Shown piece by piece: positions 45,977 to 54,257 of a stretch of DNA of 64,000 nucleotides; within the stretch, counting starts at the first letter, position 1; the number at the start of each line of letters is the position of its first letter. The notes under the pieces are model-generated. The model did not search any database. It saw nothing but the letters and a program-made list of their open reading frames with translations, and was not told the origin of the DNA. The stretch comes from Rhizobium leucaenae USDA 9039 (GTDB lineage: Bacteria; Pseudomonadota; Alphaproteobacteria; Rhizobiales; Rhizobiaceae): the NCBI RefSeq assembly GCF_000426285.1, contig NZ_AUFB01000005.1, positions 186,001 through 250,000 on the forward strand. The letters are read 5' to 3'. A program made the translations under genes and the position numbers.

Positions 45977-46717
45977 GTGTCCATCAGTTCACGAACGAAA
46001 CGCCGGATCGGACGCAATGCGCCGACGGTCATCATCATAGACCATCATACACTGGCCCGTACGACCATCGTTAAACTTCTCGAGCACGAACTCGTCGGCT
46101 GGGAGTTTGTTGATATGGTCTCTACTGAGAGTCTTGATAGGGCTCTTGGAATGGATGTGCGTCTGGTTGCTTTGGGTTTGGAGGGCAGGAGCGTTGAAAG
46201 CGCCGATCTGCTTGACGATCTCACGGCGATCGCGGAACGCTTTTCCGAAGCGCCGATCGCGCTTCTGTCGAGCACGGATAACGCTTCGATCGCGTCTCAG
46301 GTGCTGAAAATGGGCATTCGTGGCTTTTTCACCACCTCCATTCCGATAGAGATCGCCCTTGCCGGGCTGCGGCTCGTTCTCGCAGGCGGTATATTCTGCC
46401 CGCAGCCTCTGGACACGCTGACGAACGGTTCCGCCAGGCATGCGGACTCTCAGGACGATGGTCACAGGATGATAGAGGCGCGAGCGCATAGTCCCGATTT
46501 TGCCGACTTCACGCCGCGCGAAGCGGATGTGCTTGCCGAACTGCAGCGCGGCTGTTCCAACAAAGTCATTGCGGGAAAACTCAACCTGTCAGGCCACACG
46601 GTGAAAATGCACGTGCAGCACATCATGCGCAAGCTGCAGGTCCAGAACCGGACCGAAGTCGTCGCCCGTCTAGGTTACAGGTTAACCAACGGACATGATG
46701 CGGCGGCATCGAACTAA
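45977..46717 (+). CDS. LuxR/NarL-type regulator with degenerate receiver domain
   Basis: A 246-residue protein. The C-terminal HTH is complete: FTPREADVLAELQRGCSNKVIAGKLNLSGHTVKMHVQHIMRKLQVQNRTEV. The N-terminal half has the receiver fold but lacks its chemistry: the acidic pair is D22-H23, the phosphoacceptor position is Gly67 (LVALGLEG) and the conserved Lys is Thr (GFFTTS). It is therefore probably phosphorylation-independent or ligand-controlled. Translation starts at GTG (45977) with GGGGGG 6 nt upstream. Its 3' end overlaps by 3-4 nt the convergent OrfA-like gene, the last gene of the secretion cluster, which it probably regulates. Confidence 0.85.
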   Translation: MSISSRTKRRIGRNAPTVIIIDHHTLARTTIVKLLEHELVGWEFVDMVSTESLDRALGMDVRLVALGLEGRSVESADLLDDLTAIAERFSEAPIALLSSTDNASIASQVLKMGIRGFFTTSIPIEIALAGLRLVLAGGIFCPQPLDTLTNGSARHADSQDDGHRMIEARAHSPDFADFTPREADVLAELQRGCSNKVIAGKLNLSGHTVKMHVQHIMRKLQVQNRTEVVARLGYRLTNGHDAAASN

Positions 46718-46992
46718 GCGCTTTCCTTGGATGTCTTTTCAAGCATTTCGCTTAACGTTGCCGCTGCCAGCATGGTTTCAGCCAATAGCTTCTTGAGCTT
46801 GCGGTTCTCCTCCTCCAAAGCCTTCAGCCTTTTGACGTCGAAGCCGACATTCTTGAGCTGCAGGGATTGCCACCGATAGAAGGTCGGCTCGCTGATTCCG
46901 TATTTGCTACACACGTCCGTCACGGTCATGCCACCCTGATGCTCCTTCAGAATGTCCATGATCCTGTCATCATTGAATTTTCGCTTACCCAT
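46714..46992 (-). CDS. Solitary IS3-type OrfA-like HTH protein
   Basis: A 92-residue protein of the HTH_Tnp_1 type: MGKRKFNDDRIMDILKEHQGG, a helix-turn-helix (VTDVCSKYGISEPTFYRWQ), then a leucine-zipper-like coiled coil (RLKALEEENRKLKKLLAETML). This is OrfA of IS3-family elements, but no OrfB integrase or terminal inverted repeat is visible on either side. The genes on both sides belong to the secretion cluster. It may be a co-opted DNA-binding regulator. AGGGA lies 8 nt before the ATG at 46992; the open frame to 47172 overlaps the hlyD-like gene. Confidence 0.75.
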   Translation of the reverse strand: MGKRKFNDDRIMDILKEHQGGMTVTDVCSKYGISEPTFYRWQSLQLKNVGFDVKRLKALEEENRKLKKLLAETMLAAATLSEMLEKTSKESA

Positions 46993-47107
46993 CACTGCGT
47001 CCCTTCGACGGCGACATGCTAGAAATTCAGAGGCGCCAGGAAGGAATGGTGGGAGAACCAATCCATATTCGCGTCGCATTTCCGAGTCTTCTGCTCCGGA
47101 ATTCACT

Positions 47108-48550
47108 TCAATCCTCACGAAACGCTCTGTTGAAGCTATCCAGAAGCGGTCTGATTGCATAAAATGCGACACTGCTCTTGCCCGTTTCGATCAATGTTTG
47201 GGCGGGCATGCCCGGAACCATCGCGACATCGTGCATCTTCGCCAATCGTTCGTCTGTCACACGGATCGTCGCTGCATAGTAGGCCTGACCGGTCTGCTTA
47301 TCGACAAGGCGATCCGCCGAGACATAGTCCACGATACCTTTCAGCAGCGGAACCCGCCGCTGATTATAAGGTAGAAGATGAACTTGTGCTTCCAACCCCT
47401 GTCGCACCAAATTAATATCCTCCGGCCGCACGTGGGCCGATATTACCAGATGGGCTTCGCGCGGCACCAGATCGAGAAGCGGTTCGCCCGCCCCGATCAC
47501 GCCGCCTGCCGTATGAAAGCGCAGGTCCATGATCACGCCGTCCTCAGGCGCCCGGACTTCGGTTCTGGCAAGCTGATCGTCGATCGCCCGCAAACGTTCG
47601 CTTAACTGCAGGATCTGATTTTCCGCATCGCGCAGACCCTGAGCGACTTCATTCAGACGATCGCTCTGCAGTTTCACCAGATTGGCCTGGGCCTCGCTGA
47701 TCACCTGATAGGCGCGCGATATCTGGGCGTCCACCTCGCCGGACTGACCGTCAATGTCGGCCTTCTCGCGCCCGAGGTTGAAAATTCTGCTCTTCCTCTC
47801 CGCCCCCTTGGAAACGAGGCTGGCAGCAGACTCCATCTCCTGCCGTGAGATTTCAGCCCTGTCGGCGAGAGATGCCTTCTGCGCGCCGAGGCCGATGATC
47901 TCCTGCTGGACCTGCCTCATCTTCTCCTGCGTGATCCCTATCTCGGACTGCATTACCTGGCGGCGGGTCTCGAATATCCTTTGCTGCCCCACCATGATGG
48001 CTCTAACCGACGGCGTGTCGTTCATCAACGCTACGAGGTCCGATGGAAAGCTGATCTGATCGGTGCCGCTCTGTTCGGCGAGCAGGCGGGCGTGCATGCC
48101 TTCGGCATCCCAGAGCTGCCCTTGCACGCTGTCGCGCTCCGACCGGGACTTCGTATCGTCGAGTTGGATGAGCACCTGCCCCGAAGTGACGGCGTCGCCA
48201 TTCTTGACGAGAATCTGTCGTATGATTCCACCCTCCAGATGCTGGATGGTCTTGCGGCTGAACTCCGGTTCCACGACGCCGGATGCCACCGCCGCGCTCT
48301 TCAGCGGAGCCAGCAGCGACCATATCCCGAAACCCAGAATGAACACGAAAATCAGCAAATTGCCCGTCCGCTTCACCGACCGGAGTACCGGCATCGGCGA
48401 CGGCGGCGCCAGCCTCGTGAAATCCACATCAAGGGCCGGGGCATAGCTGAGAAACTTCTTGGCAGCCTCCAATCGCTGCGCGGACCGACTGCTCGGGTTT
48501 GACGCGCTGATGAATTTTGCCGAAGTGCCGGAAGGAAGGATGGTTGTCAT
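47108..48550 (-). CDS. Type I secretion periplasmic adaptor (HlyD/PrsE family)
   Basis: A 480-residue membrane fusion protein: a cytoplasmic N-terminus of about 60 residues, one transmembrane helix (LLIFVFILGFGIWSLLAPL, about 64-82), a lipoyl-like half (GGIIRQILVKNGDAVTSGQVLIQLD), a long coiled-coil hairpin (about 150-310), the second lipoyl half (VRAPEDGVIMDLRFHTAGGVI) and a beta-barrel C-terminus. It links the inner-membrane ABC protein to a TolC-type outer-membrane channel, which is not encoded nearby. Its ATG overlaps the ABC gene stop (ATGA). Confidence 0.9.
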   Translation of the reverse strand: MTTILPSGTSAKFISASNPSSRSAQRLEAAKKFLSYAPALDVDFTRLAPPSPMPVLRSVKRTGNLLIFVFILGFGIWSLLAPLKSAAVASGVVEPEFSRKTIQHLEGGIIRQILVKNGDAVTSGQVLIQLDDTKSRSERDSVQGQLWDAEGMHARLLAEQSGTDQISFPSDLVALMNDTPSVRAIMVGQQRIFETRRQVMQSEIGITQEKMRQVQQEIIGLGAQKASLADRAEISRQEMESAASLVSKGAERKSRIFNLGREKADIDGQSGEVDAQISRAYQVISEAQANLVKLQSDRLNEVAQGLRDAENQILQLSERLRAIDDQLARTEVRAPEDGVIMDLRFHTAGGVIGAGEPLLDLVPREAHLVISAHVRPEDINLVRQGLEAQVHLLPYNQRRVPLLKGIVDYVSADRLVDKQTGQAYYAATIRVTDERLAKMHDVAMVPGMPAQTLIETGKSSVAFYAIRPLLDSFNRAFRED

Positions 48551-50286
48551 AGTGCCGCCTTTCCTTCCAGGGTCTGCGTCGGCGATGGCGGGCGAAGGTA
48601 GGTGTCGTATATGTGCTCGCTCTCTCCAAACGCGTTGACCATGCCATTGCGCATAATCGCGATCTTGTTGGTGATCGGTAGAACTCCCATCCGATGGGTA
48701 ATGATGACCACGATCATTCGCCTGGATCTCATGCGTTCGATCGCGTTGTACAAAATGCGCTCGCCTTCGTAGTCCAGACTGGAATTCGGGTCGTCGAGCA
48801 CCACGAGCGAGGGGTTTCCGTAAGCGGCGCGCGCCAATCCGAGCTGCTGCCGCTGAGCGCGCAGCAACAAGTTTCCACCCTCACCGATATCGGTCTCGTA
48901 GCCCTGCGGCAGCCGCATGATCGTTTCGTGCAGTCCGACAAGCTTTGCGGCTTCGATGGCCCTGATGGGATCGGCGCCATCTAGGCGCCCGATGACGTCC
49001 TTGATGGCTCCGCCGAAAAGTTCGATATCCTGCGGCAGATAGCCGACATGACGCGTGTCGCCGCAGAGGCGCAGCGCGGAAATCTCGACGCCGCCCAGAA
49101 GCGTGCATCCGCTCGTCGGGTGCAGGACGCCGGCCATGATCCGGCCGAGCGTCGACTTGCCGGACCCCGACGGGCCGATGAGCGCAACGCAGTCACCCGG
49201 CAGCAGGTGCAGCGTGACGCCTTTCAATATGGGTCGATCGGCAAATGGCGGGGCGTAGCCGACATTATCCAGGATAAGGCCGCTGGGATCGGGAACGGGG
49301 ATTGTCCGGGGATCCTCCTGCGTTGACACAAGGATCAGCATCTTGTTGAGACGATTGAAGGAATTGCGCGCAAATGCAAATGAGCGCCATGCGCCGATCG
49401 CGCCCTCGACCGGCGCGAGACCGCGGCCGAGCAACAGGCTTGAGACAAAGATGATACCGGGGCTGCTGTTATCCGCGAGCACCAGCCAGGTGGCTGCTCC
49501 CATGACCAGAATCTGAGTTAAAGTCCTGATGGATTTCGAGAACCCCAGAATGATCTCGGTGCGATGCATCGCGGTGTCCTGGGCTTTTCTCGCCCTCTCG
49601 GCATCGCGGTAGACGATCTGCGCTGCACCGTCCTGCATTCCCATGGCGCGGATCACCTGAATATATCGAAGGGCTGTTGCAAGCCGCACATAGCTCCGCG
49701 ACAGCGATAGATTTGCCTGTGCGATCGGCTGCTGCGTCGCCAGTTCCGTCAGGAGAGCAAGCGACAGGAGAGCGATTGCGCTGAGTAGGCCGATCGCGCC
49801 CAGCAGGGGATGGACGAGAAAGAGCAGCAGCAGGAATATCGGCGACCAAGGAATATCGAAAAGAAGCGCGCTTGCCGGTGAATCGAGAAACTGGCGCAGC
49901 GATGCAAGGTCGCGGTAACAATCGGCCGCCACACTGGAGTCCGCACGAGACGCATATTCGAACGAAGCGCTCAGGACGTCCGGGCGCAAACGATGGTCCA
50001 GCCAACTGCCGATGCGCGAAAGCGCTGCCCTGCGCACGATATCAAGGGTCGAGCCGACCACCACCGCAACGGCGATGATGAGCGTCAGCATCACCAGAGT
50101 ATCGACGCTGCGGCTCGACATCACCCGGTCGTATATCTGCAAGAGATAGATGGAAGGGGCGAGAAGAAAGAGATTATAGCCGCTGCTATAGAGAAAGACC
50201 AAACCGAAGGCTCCGGCGCAAGCCCGAAGGGCCATGACCAGTTGAGTTTGCTGGCGCTGGGGTTGTGCAAGATTTGTTGGAGTCAT
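48547..50286 (-). CDS. Type I secretion ABC transporter (PrsD family) with altered ATPase motifs
   Basis: A 579-residue exporter: a six-helix membrane domain (about 20-300), then an ATPase domain. Walker A GPSGSGKST (371-379) and the switch His (IITHR) are intact. The signature reads LLRAQRQ (474-480) where the family has LSGGQRQ, and Walker B reads VVLDDP (D498-D499), with Asp for the catalytic Glu. Both changes are expected to slow ATP hydrolysis unless the homodimer tolerates them. There is no N-terminal peptidase domain, so substrates carry C-terminal signals. The Gly-rich genes next to it are the likely cargo. Confidence 0.88.
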   Translation of the reverse strand: MTPTNLAQPQRQQTQLVMALRACAGAFGLVFLYSSGYNLFLLAPSIYLLQIYDRVMSSRSVDTLVMLTLIIAVAVVVGSTLDIVRRAALSRIGSWLDHRLRPDVLSASFEYASRADSSVAADCYRDLASLRQFLDSPASALLFDIPWSPIFLLLLFLVHPLLGAIGLLSAIALLSLALLTELATQQPIAQANLSLSRSYVRLATALRYIQVIRAMGMQDGAAQIVYRDAERARKAQDTAMHRTEIILGFSKSIRTLTQILVMGAATWLVLADNSSPGIIFVSSLLLGRGLAPVEGAIGAWRSFAFARNSFNRLNKMLILVSTQEDPRTIPVPDPSGLILDNVGYAPPFADRPILKGVTLHLLPGDCVALIGPSGSGKSTLGRIMAGVLHPTSGCTLLGGVEISALRLCGDTRHVGYLPQDIELFGGAIKDVIGRLDGADPIRAIEAAKLVGLHETIMRLPQGYETDIGEGGNLLLRAQRQQLGLARAAYGNPSLVVLDDPNSSLDYEGERILYNAIERMRSRRMIVVIITHRMGVLPITNKIAIMRNGMVNAFGESEHIYDTYLRPPSPTQTLEGKAAL

Positions 50287-50411
50287 CAGATCTCGCGGCT
50301 CCGGATTATGACAAGGCGAATGCTTGGTCGAACTGTCATAAATACGAGGATCGCTGGCCGGAACCTGCGATCCTCAGGACCCGAATTCTCGGGCCGGTTG
50401 GCATAAATCGA

Positions 50412-50981
50412 TCACGTACCGAGGTGGTGCACGTCGATAGTGCCAAAAGAATTGTCGAAATGATCGAACGCATTCGATACGGCCGTGCTGAGCGTGTCCG
50501 TATGAACCAATGCAGTCGAGATGCTGCCGCCTTCGGCCAGGTTGCCGTTACCGCCATTACCGCCGGCGCCGGACACAATAGTGGCATGCTGGTCGATCAA
50601 CGACGTAGCGTCTTGCGTGGCTGTCGTGGCTGCAGAAACCGCTGCTACGTCGCCGCCGCTCACAGAGCCTTGGCTACCGTTCGAAGTGGCGCTCCCGCCA
50701 GCTCCACCGGTGCTGGTGAGCCCGGAAAACGCGTTGTCAAAAGCTTGGGCAAATCCGCCAGCTCCGCCGCCGCCGGCATCCCAGTCAGCCGTCTGGTGAA
50801 CATGATCGCCATTATGGAGATCAGTTGAGGCGCCGTAGACGTCCTGGTAGTTATTGACATAGGCACTGGGATCATAATGGATATTACCATTGCCGTATCC
50901 ATCGCCGCCATTGCCGGCATTTGCGTTGCCTGCAGACGGATCGGTGAGATTGATCGTATCAGTTATCTGTGGAATAGGCAT
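50412..50981 (-). CDS. Gly/Asn-rich protein, probable type I secretion substrate (short)
   Basis: A 189-residue acidic, Cys-free, low-complexity protein rich in Gly, Ala, Ser, Asn and Asp, without an N-terminal signal peptide. Residues 21-33 (NAGNGGDGYGNGN) and 128-146 (LIDQHATIVSGAGGNGGNG) repeat a motif found four times in the larger neighbour (LxxQHxT followed by GxGGxGGxGN). The C-terminus (NSFGTIDVHHLGT) is of the hydrophobic and acidic kind used as a type I secretion signal. It lies 125 nt upstream of the ABC gene on the same strand with a very strong ribosome-binding site (AGGAGAGGAG). I recognise no named family. Confidence 0.75.
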   Translation of the reverse strand: MPIPQITDTINLTDPSAGNANAGNGGDGYGNGNIHYDPSAYVNNYQDVYGASTDLHNGDHVHQTADWDAGGGGAGGFAQAFDNAFSGLTSTGGAGGSATSNGSQGSVSGGDVAAVSAATTATQDATSLIDQHATIVSGAGGNGGNGNLAEGGSISTALVHTDTLSTAVSNAFDHFDNSFGTIDVHHLGT

Positions 50982-51368
50982 AGTGTAGCTCCTCTCCTAT
51001 TCGGTCCGAAAGTCTCCCACGGCCCGATGCCGGTACGTCGTTACCAGGCAAGAAAACCGCTTGCAGACAGTGCTCGCAATTCAACCGGCGAACCAGCCGG
51101 ATATTCGGAGACGTCCCTTTGGGTGGGTATGGGCCGGAAAAGAGGATGTATCCCCAAATGGTTATACCGAAGAGACCGCAGGCACAGGGTTGAGCCGATG
51201 CTCTCTGCGCACACTTCCGTTGCGAGTTGGAACGCGGAATTGAAATGATCTGCGCATGTTCCTGCGAACACGCGCTTCTGACGCAATTTCAAGAAAAGTG
51301 CTGAGCGGCTTTTCCGTCCGCAACTACAAAAAACAAAAGATAAGCAGTCTCTGAAAGGCTCGTCCGAT
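50982..51368. other. 387-nt gap between the two Gly-rich genes
   Basis: No gene is supported. On the minus strand, T-rich sequence follows the larger gene's stop (around 51310-51340) without a strong stem, so termination there is uncertain. The end near 50985-50995 holds the ribosome-binding site of the short gene. A promoter for the short gene and the secretion genes may lie here. Confidence 0.4.
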
Positions 51369-52475
51369 CTAGCTATGCATGAAATTGAGGATGTCGTCGA
51401 CAAGAGCCGAATGGGCATCCGTTAGGTTGCCTTCACCGCCATGCCCGCCAATGCCCGCCAGTTGCAGCGTATGCTGATCGGTGAGGACATGATCGATCTG
51501 CTGGGCGTCGGCTGTGCCGCCGGCCGGAACGGCAATGTTGATTGGATGGAAATACCCGAGGCTGACGTCGACGAAACTACCGTTGGCGGACCCCGATCCG
51601 CCACCGCCGCCCATACTGTTTCCGGTGAAGATTGTATCCGACGACAAGTTGAAACCACCGCCGTTGCCGCCGATACCCGCCATCTGGATACCGCCCTGGT
51701 CAAAAATCACATCGTTCGTCTGGTGGGCTTCCGCCGAACCGCCCGCAGCGCCGATCGCGATGTTGATGGGCGAAAAAATGGCAACGTTCACATCGATCAT
51801 GCTGCCGATGAAGTGGCCATCGCCACCATGGCCCGCATAGTTGTCACCGTTGAAAATGAGTGTATTTCCGGCGTTTGAACCGCCGCTCTCCACCCCCCCG
51901 CCGGCAGCCAGATTATGGTCGCCGCCCGAGCCGCCGACGCCACCGATTTGGGTTGCACCTTGCAGAAATGCTGCGTTGTTCGTCTGTTCCGAATGCGCGA
52001 CGGATCCCTCACCGCCAGCGACGGCGGTATTGACCGGCGCGAAGACGGCAACATCGGAGCTGACGATACCGCCGAAAAACAGGCCATTGCCGCCAGTTCC
52101 GGCATGGTTGACCGAGGTGCTGCCGATACCGCCGAGCGCGACATTGCCACTGCCGCCATCGCCGCCTAGGCCAGCCATTTCGGTAGAGTGTTGATTGATA
52201 AGCGCACCATTGCCCTGAAAGGCGTCTGCTGTCGAATGAGGGCCGGCTATCGCGGTATTGGAGGGGGTGAAGATAGCAAGGGGATTGCTGCTGATAAGGC
52301 CGATCGCGATTCCATCGCCGCCGCTTCCTGCGGAATTGACGTTCTGGTTCGATGCAAGATCCAACGGCATCCATGTGGGAACCAGTGCCAGATGTCCTGC
52401 ACCAACACCGGAGAGCACATTTAGCCCACTGCTCGCATTGGGCACGTCTTCCCCTGTCAGACGAGTTTCCGTCAT
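51369..52475 (-). CDS. Gly-rich four-repeat protein, probable type I secretion substrate
   Basis: A 368-residue Cys-free protein without a signal peptide. After a 45-residue start it consists of four imperfect repeats of about 75-89 residues. Each has an F-x-P-x-N-[IT]-A motif (F69, F145, F234, F309) and, some 30 residues later, a Q-[HG]-x-[TI] segment leading into [AG]G[LVI]GGxGGxxN (from 101, 178, 266 and 340). The C-terminus is short and hydrophobic/acidic (SALVDDILNFMHS). The repeats do not match the RTX nonapeptide GGxGxDxUx, since Asp is not at the fixed position. GGGGAG precedes the ATG. A surface or biofilm protein is a reasonable guess; no named family is recognised. Confidence 0.78.
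   Translation of the reverse strand: MTETRLTGEDVPNASSGLNVLSGVGAGHLALVPTWMPLDLASNQNVNSAGSGGDGIAIGLISSNPLAIFTPSNTAIAGPHSTADAFQGNGALINQHSTEMAGLGGDGGSGNVALGGIGSTSVNHAGTGGNGLFFGGIVSSDVAVFAPVNTAVAGGEGSVAHSEQTNNAAFLQGATQIGGVGGSGGDHNLAAGGGVESGGSNAGNTLIFNGDNYAGHGGDGHFIGSMIDVNVAIFSPINIAIGAAGGSAEAHQTNDVIFDQGGIQMAGIGGNGGGFNLSSDTIFTGNSMGGGGGSGSANGSFVDVSLGYFHPINIAVPAGGTADAQQIDHVLTDQHTLQLAGIGGHGGEGNLTDAHSALVDDILNFMHS
51420..52337 (-). repeat. Four tandem protein repeats in the Gly-rich gene
   Basis: The repeats span residues about 47-121, 123-205, 211-284 and 286-352. The spacing of the F-x-P-x-N motif is 76, 89 and 75 residues; the longer second unit has a Gly/Ser insertion (GGGVESGGSNAG). The units are divergent at DNA level, so they are old rather than newly duplicated. 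Confidence 0.75.
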
Positions 52476-52603
52476 CGCGGTCTCCCCTTTGCACTCTCAC
52501 GCGTGGCGCGAATGTCGACCTCCATTGTGGAGTGGGAAGAGCAAAAAGAAGAGCCTGCAATTCGTCTACGCCCATATGGGCGGGGATGACAGCCATTTGG
52601 CGG

Positions 52604-53137
52604 TTACACCATTTGGCCGTAGGCCGTGAGCGCAAAGGGATTGGTCGGCGCACCGTGCAGCATGACTTCACGCTCGAAGGTGAAGCCGGATTTTTCGAGG
52701 ACACGTCTGGAAGCGATATTGGCCGAGCGGACGAGGCCGATCACCCGCTCTGCATGTAAGCCATTGAACGCAAACGATAAACTCTCTGCCACCAATTCGC
52801 TCGCGTAGCCCTGTCCCCAACTATCCGGATGCAGGTGATAGGACAGGTTGAGACCCTCGAATTCCTTCGACACCGTCACGCCACCGAACCCGATCAGCCG
52901 GCCGTTTACCTCGACGGCCCAGCGACCAAATCCGTGGTTATACCAATGATCCATGTCATGAGAGAGTCGTCGGGCACTTGCTTCCGGTGTATCCGGCATC
53001 GGATCGGGCCGGTGCGCGACGAGCTCCGGCAGAGCAAAAAGCATCGTCACGAAATCGAGATCCGCCTCCACGGGCGTGCGCAATAGCAAGCGTTTCGTTC
53101 GTCGAACCAAAGGCGATGGCGTAGGAGTCCCCTCCAA
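52604..53137 (-). CDS. GNAT-family N-acetyltransferase (RimJ/RimL-like)
   Basis: A 177-residue acetyltransferase: RRTKRLLLRTPVEADLDFV start, GFGGVTV strand, LHPDSWGQGYASELV as the acetyl-CoA loop (variant of Q/RxxGxG/A) and the late ANIASRRVLEKSGF segment. It acetylates a protein N-terminus or small amine; target unknown. It follows the LysR gene by 3 nt on the same strand, so the two are co-transcribed. Confidence 0.85.
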   Translation of the reverse strand: MEGTPTPSPLVRRTKRLLLRTPVEADLDFVTMLFALPELVAHRPDPMPDTPEASARRLSHDMDHWYNHGFGRWAVEVNGRLIGFGGVTVSKEFEGLNLSYHLHPDSWGQGYASELVAESLSFAFNGLHAERVIGLVRSANIASRRVLEKSGFTFEREVMLHGAPTNPFALTAYGQMV

Positions 53138-53140
53138 ACT

Positions 53141-54136
53141 TCACACCGCCTCAGCCAAAGAAACCTGGTCGAAGCAGCAAGCAGCGTTGGAAACGCCCAT
53201 ACGGCACCCGGATGCTTCCAATGCCTCTGCGACGATTTCCACGAACAGCCGGCGGAACCAGACCGCTCGGCTGTCCGTCCGGTCGACACGACGGTAGAGC
53301 ATCGTCACCGGCTCGGGCGGCAGATCGAGCGGCGGCTCGCAAACGGTCAGGCCATGAAGCTGGGCCATACAGCGGGCAATCGATTCCGGGATCGTGGCGA
53401 TGGCCGGCATTGCCCGCAAAACCGTCGGCAGGGCCGAAAAGCGCGGAACGGTCGCCACCACCTGACGGCGATGGCCGGTGCGGGCGAGAGCAATATCGAC
53501 ATTGCTGGAGGTATTGCCTTCAAAGGACACGGTGACGTGAGCAGCGGCGGCAAAATCCTTGAAGCCGAGCGGTGCGGTCAGTCCTATTTGCACCGGGTCG
53601 TAGATGCAGACCGATGCTTGGTCGAACAATGGCGCGCGGATATGCCAGGATGCCGGATCGTCATGCACCGAGACGCTGAAATCATAGGCGCCCTCGTCCA
53701 GCAGACGTCCGGCGTCGCGCTTGTCGAAAGCCACGCCGATCAAACGCGCGCCTGGCGCCATCAACCGCAATCGCGCCACCAGCGGGCCAAAAAAAGCCGA
53801 TTCGAGATTGTCGCACATGCCGACGCGGAACTCGCCCGCCCAGCTTGCCGGGTCGAAGGCGGTCGGCGGACGGATGGCGCGCTCGATGCCCGAAAGGGCA
53901 TCCTCTATCGCCGGAGCGATGGCAAGAGCGCGCGGCGTCGGTTGCAAACCGCGCCCGACGCGCACGAACAATTCGTCATCCAGCGTTTCGCGCAATCGGC
54001 GTAGCGCAGCCGACAGGCCCGGCTGACCGAGCAACAGGCGCTCGGCAGCGCGGCTCACATTCCGTTCCTGCATGAGCACGGAAAAGGCGAGCAGCAGATT
54101 GAGATCGATTTTTCGGAGCGTAGCATCATTCATCAT
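53141..54136 (-). CDS. LysR-type regulator divergent from an MFS exporter
   Basis: A 331-residue LysR-family protein. The HTH is IDLNLLLAFSVLMQERNVSRAAERLLLGQPGLSAALRRLRETL, and the effector domain has the NodD-like class pattern (FRVGMCDNLESAFFGPLVARL). It is divergent from an MFS efflux gene with a T-N11-A palindrome between, so it probably controls that exporter and itself in response to a transported compound. The start may be 54136 or 54133 (two ATGs in a row). Confidence 0.88.
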   Translation of the reverse strand: MMNDATLRKIDLNLLLAFSVLMQERNVSRAAERLLLGQPGLSAALRRLRETLDDELFVRVGRGLQPTPRALAIAPAIEDALSGIERAIRPPTAFDPASWAGEFRVGMCDNLESAFFGPLVARLRLMAPGARLIGVAFDKRDAGRLLDEGAYDFSVSVHDDPASWHIRAPLFDQASVCIYDPVQIGLTAPLGFKDFAAAAHVTVSFEGNTSSNVDIALARTGHRRQVVATVPRFSALPTVLRAMPAIATIPESIARCMAQLHGLTVCEPPLDLPPEPVTMLYRRVDRTDSRAVWFRRLFVEIVAEALEASGCRMGVSNAACCFDQVSLAEAV

Positions 54137-54160
54137 CGCCAGTAATACCTGACATAGTTA

Positions 54161-54177
54161 CTATCAATTTGCAATAG
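54161..54177. promoter_or_regulatory. LysR-type binding box between lysR and MFS genes
   Basis: CTAT (54161-54164) and ATAG (54174-54177) form an inverted repeat that fits the LysR T-N11-A rule (T54162, A54174). It is centred 33 nt upstream of the LysR start and about 90 nt upstream of the MFS start. Confidence 0.5.
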
Positions 54178-54257
54178 AGTTAGAAGCTGTACATTTTCTC
54201 GTTCCCTGCCGCCCGCCAACCTCCCGAGAGGCGGCAGCATAGGAAGGAACGATTCCG

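Noticed and set aside
51369..52475. RTX calcium-binding nonapeptide repeats in the Gly-rich protein
   Set aside because: Gly pairs are frequent, but the fixed Asp and hydrophobic positions of GGxGxDxUx are absent and the period is 75-89 residues, not nine.
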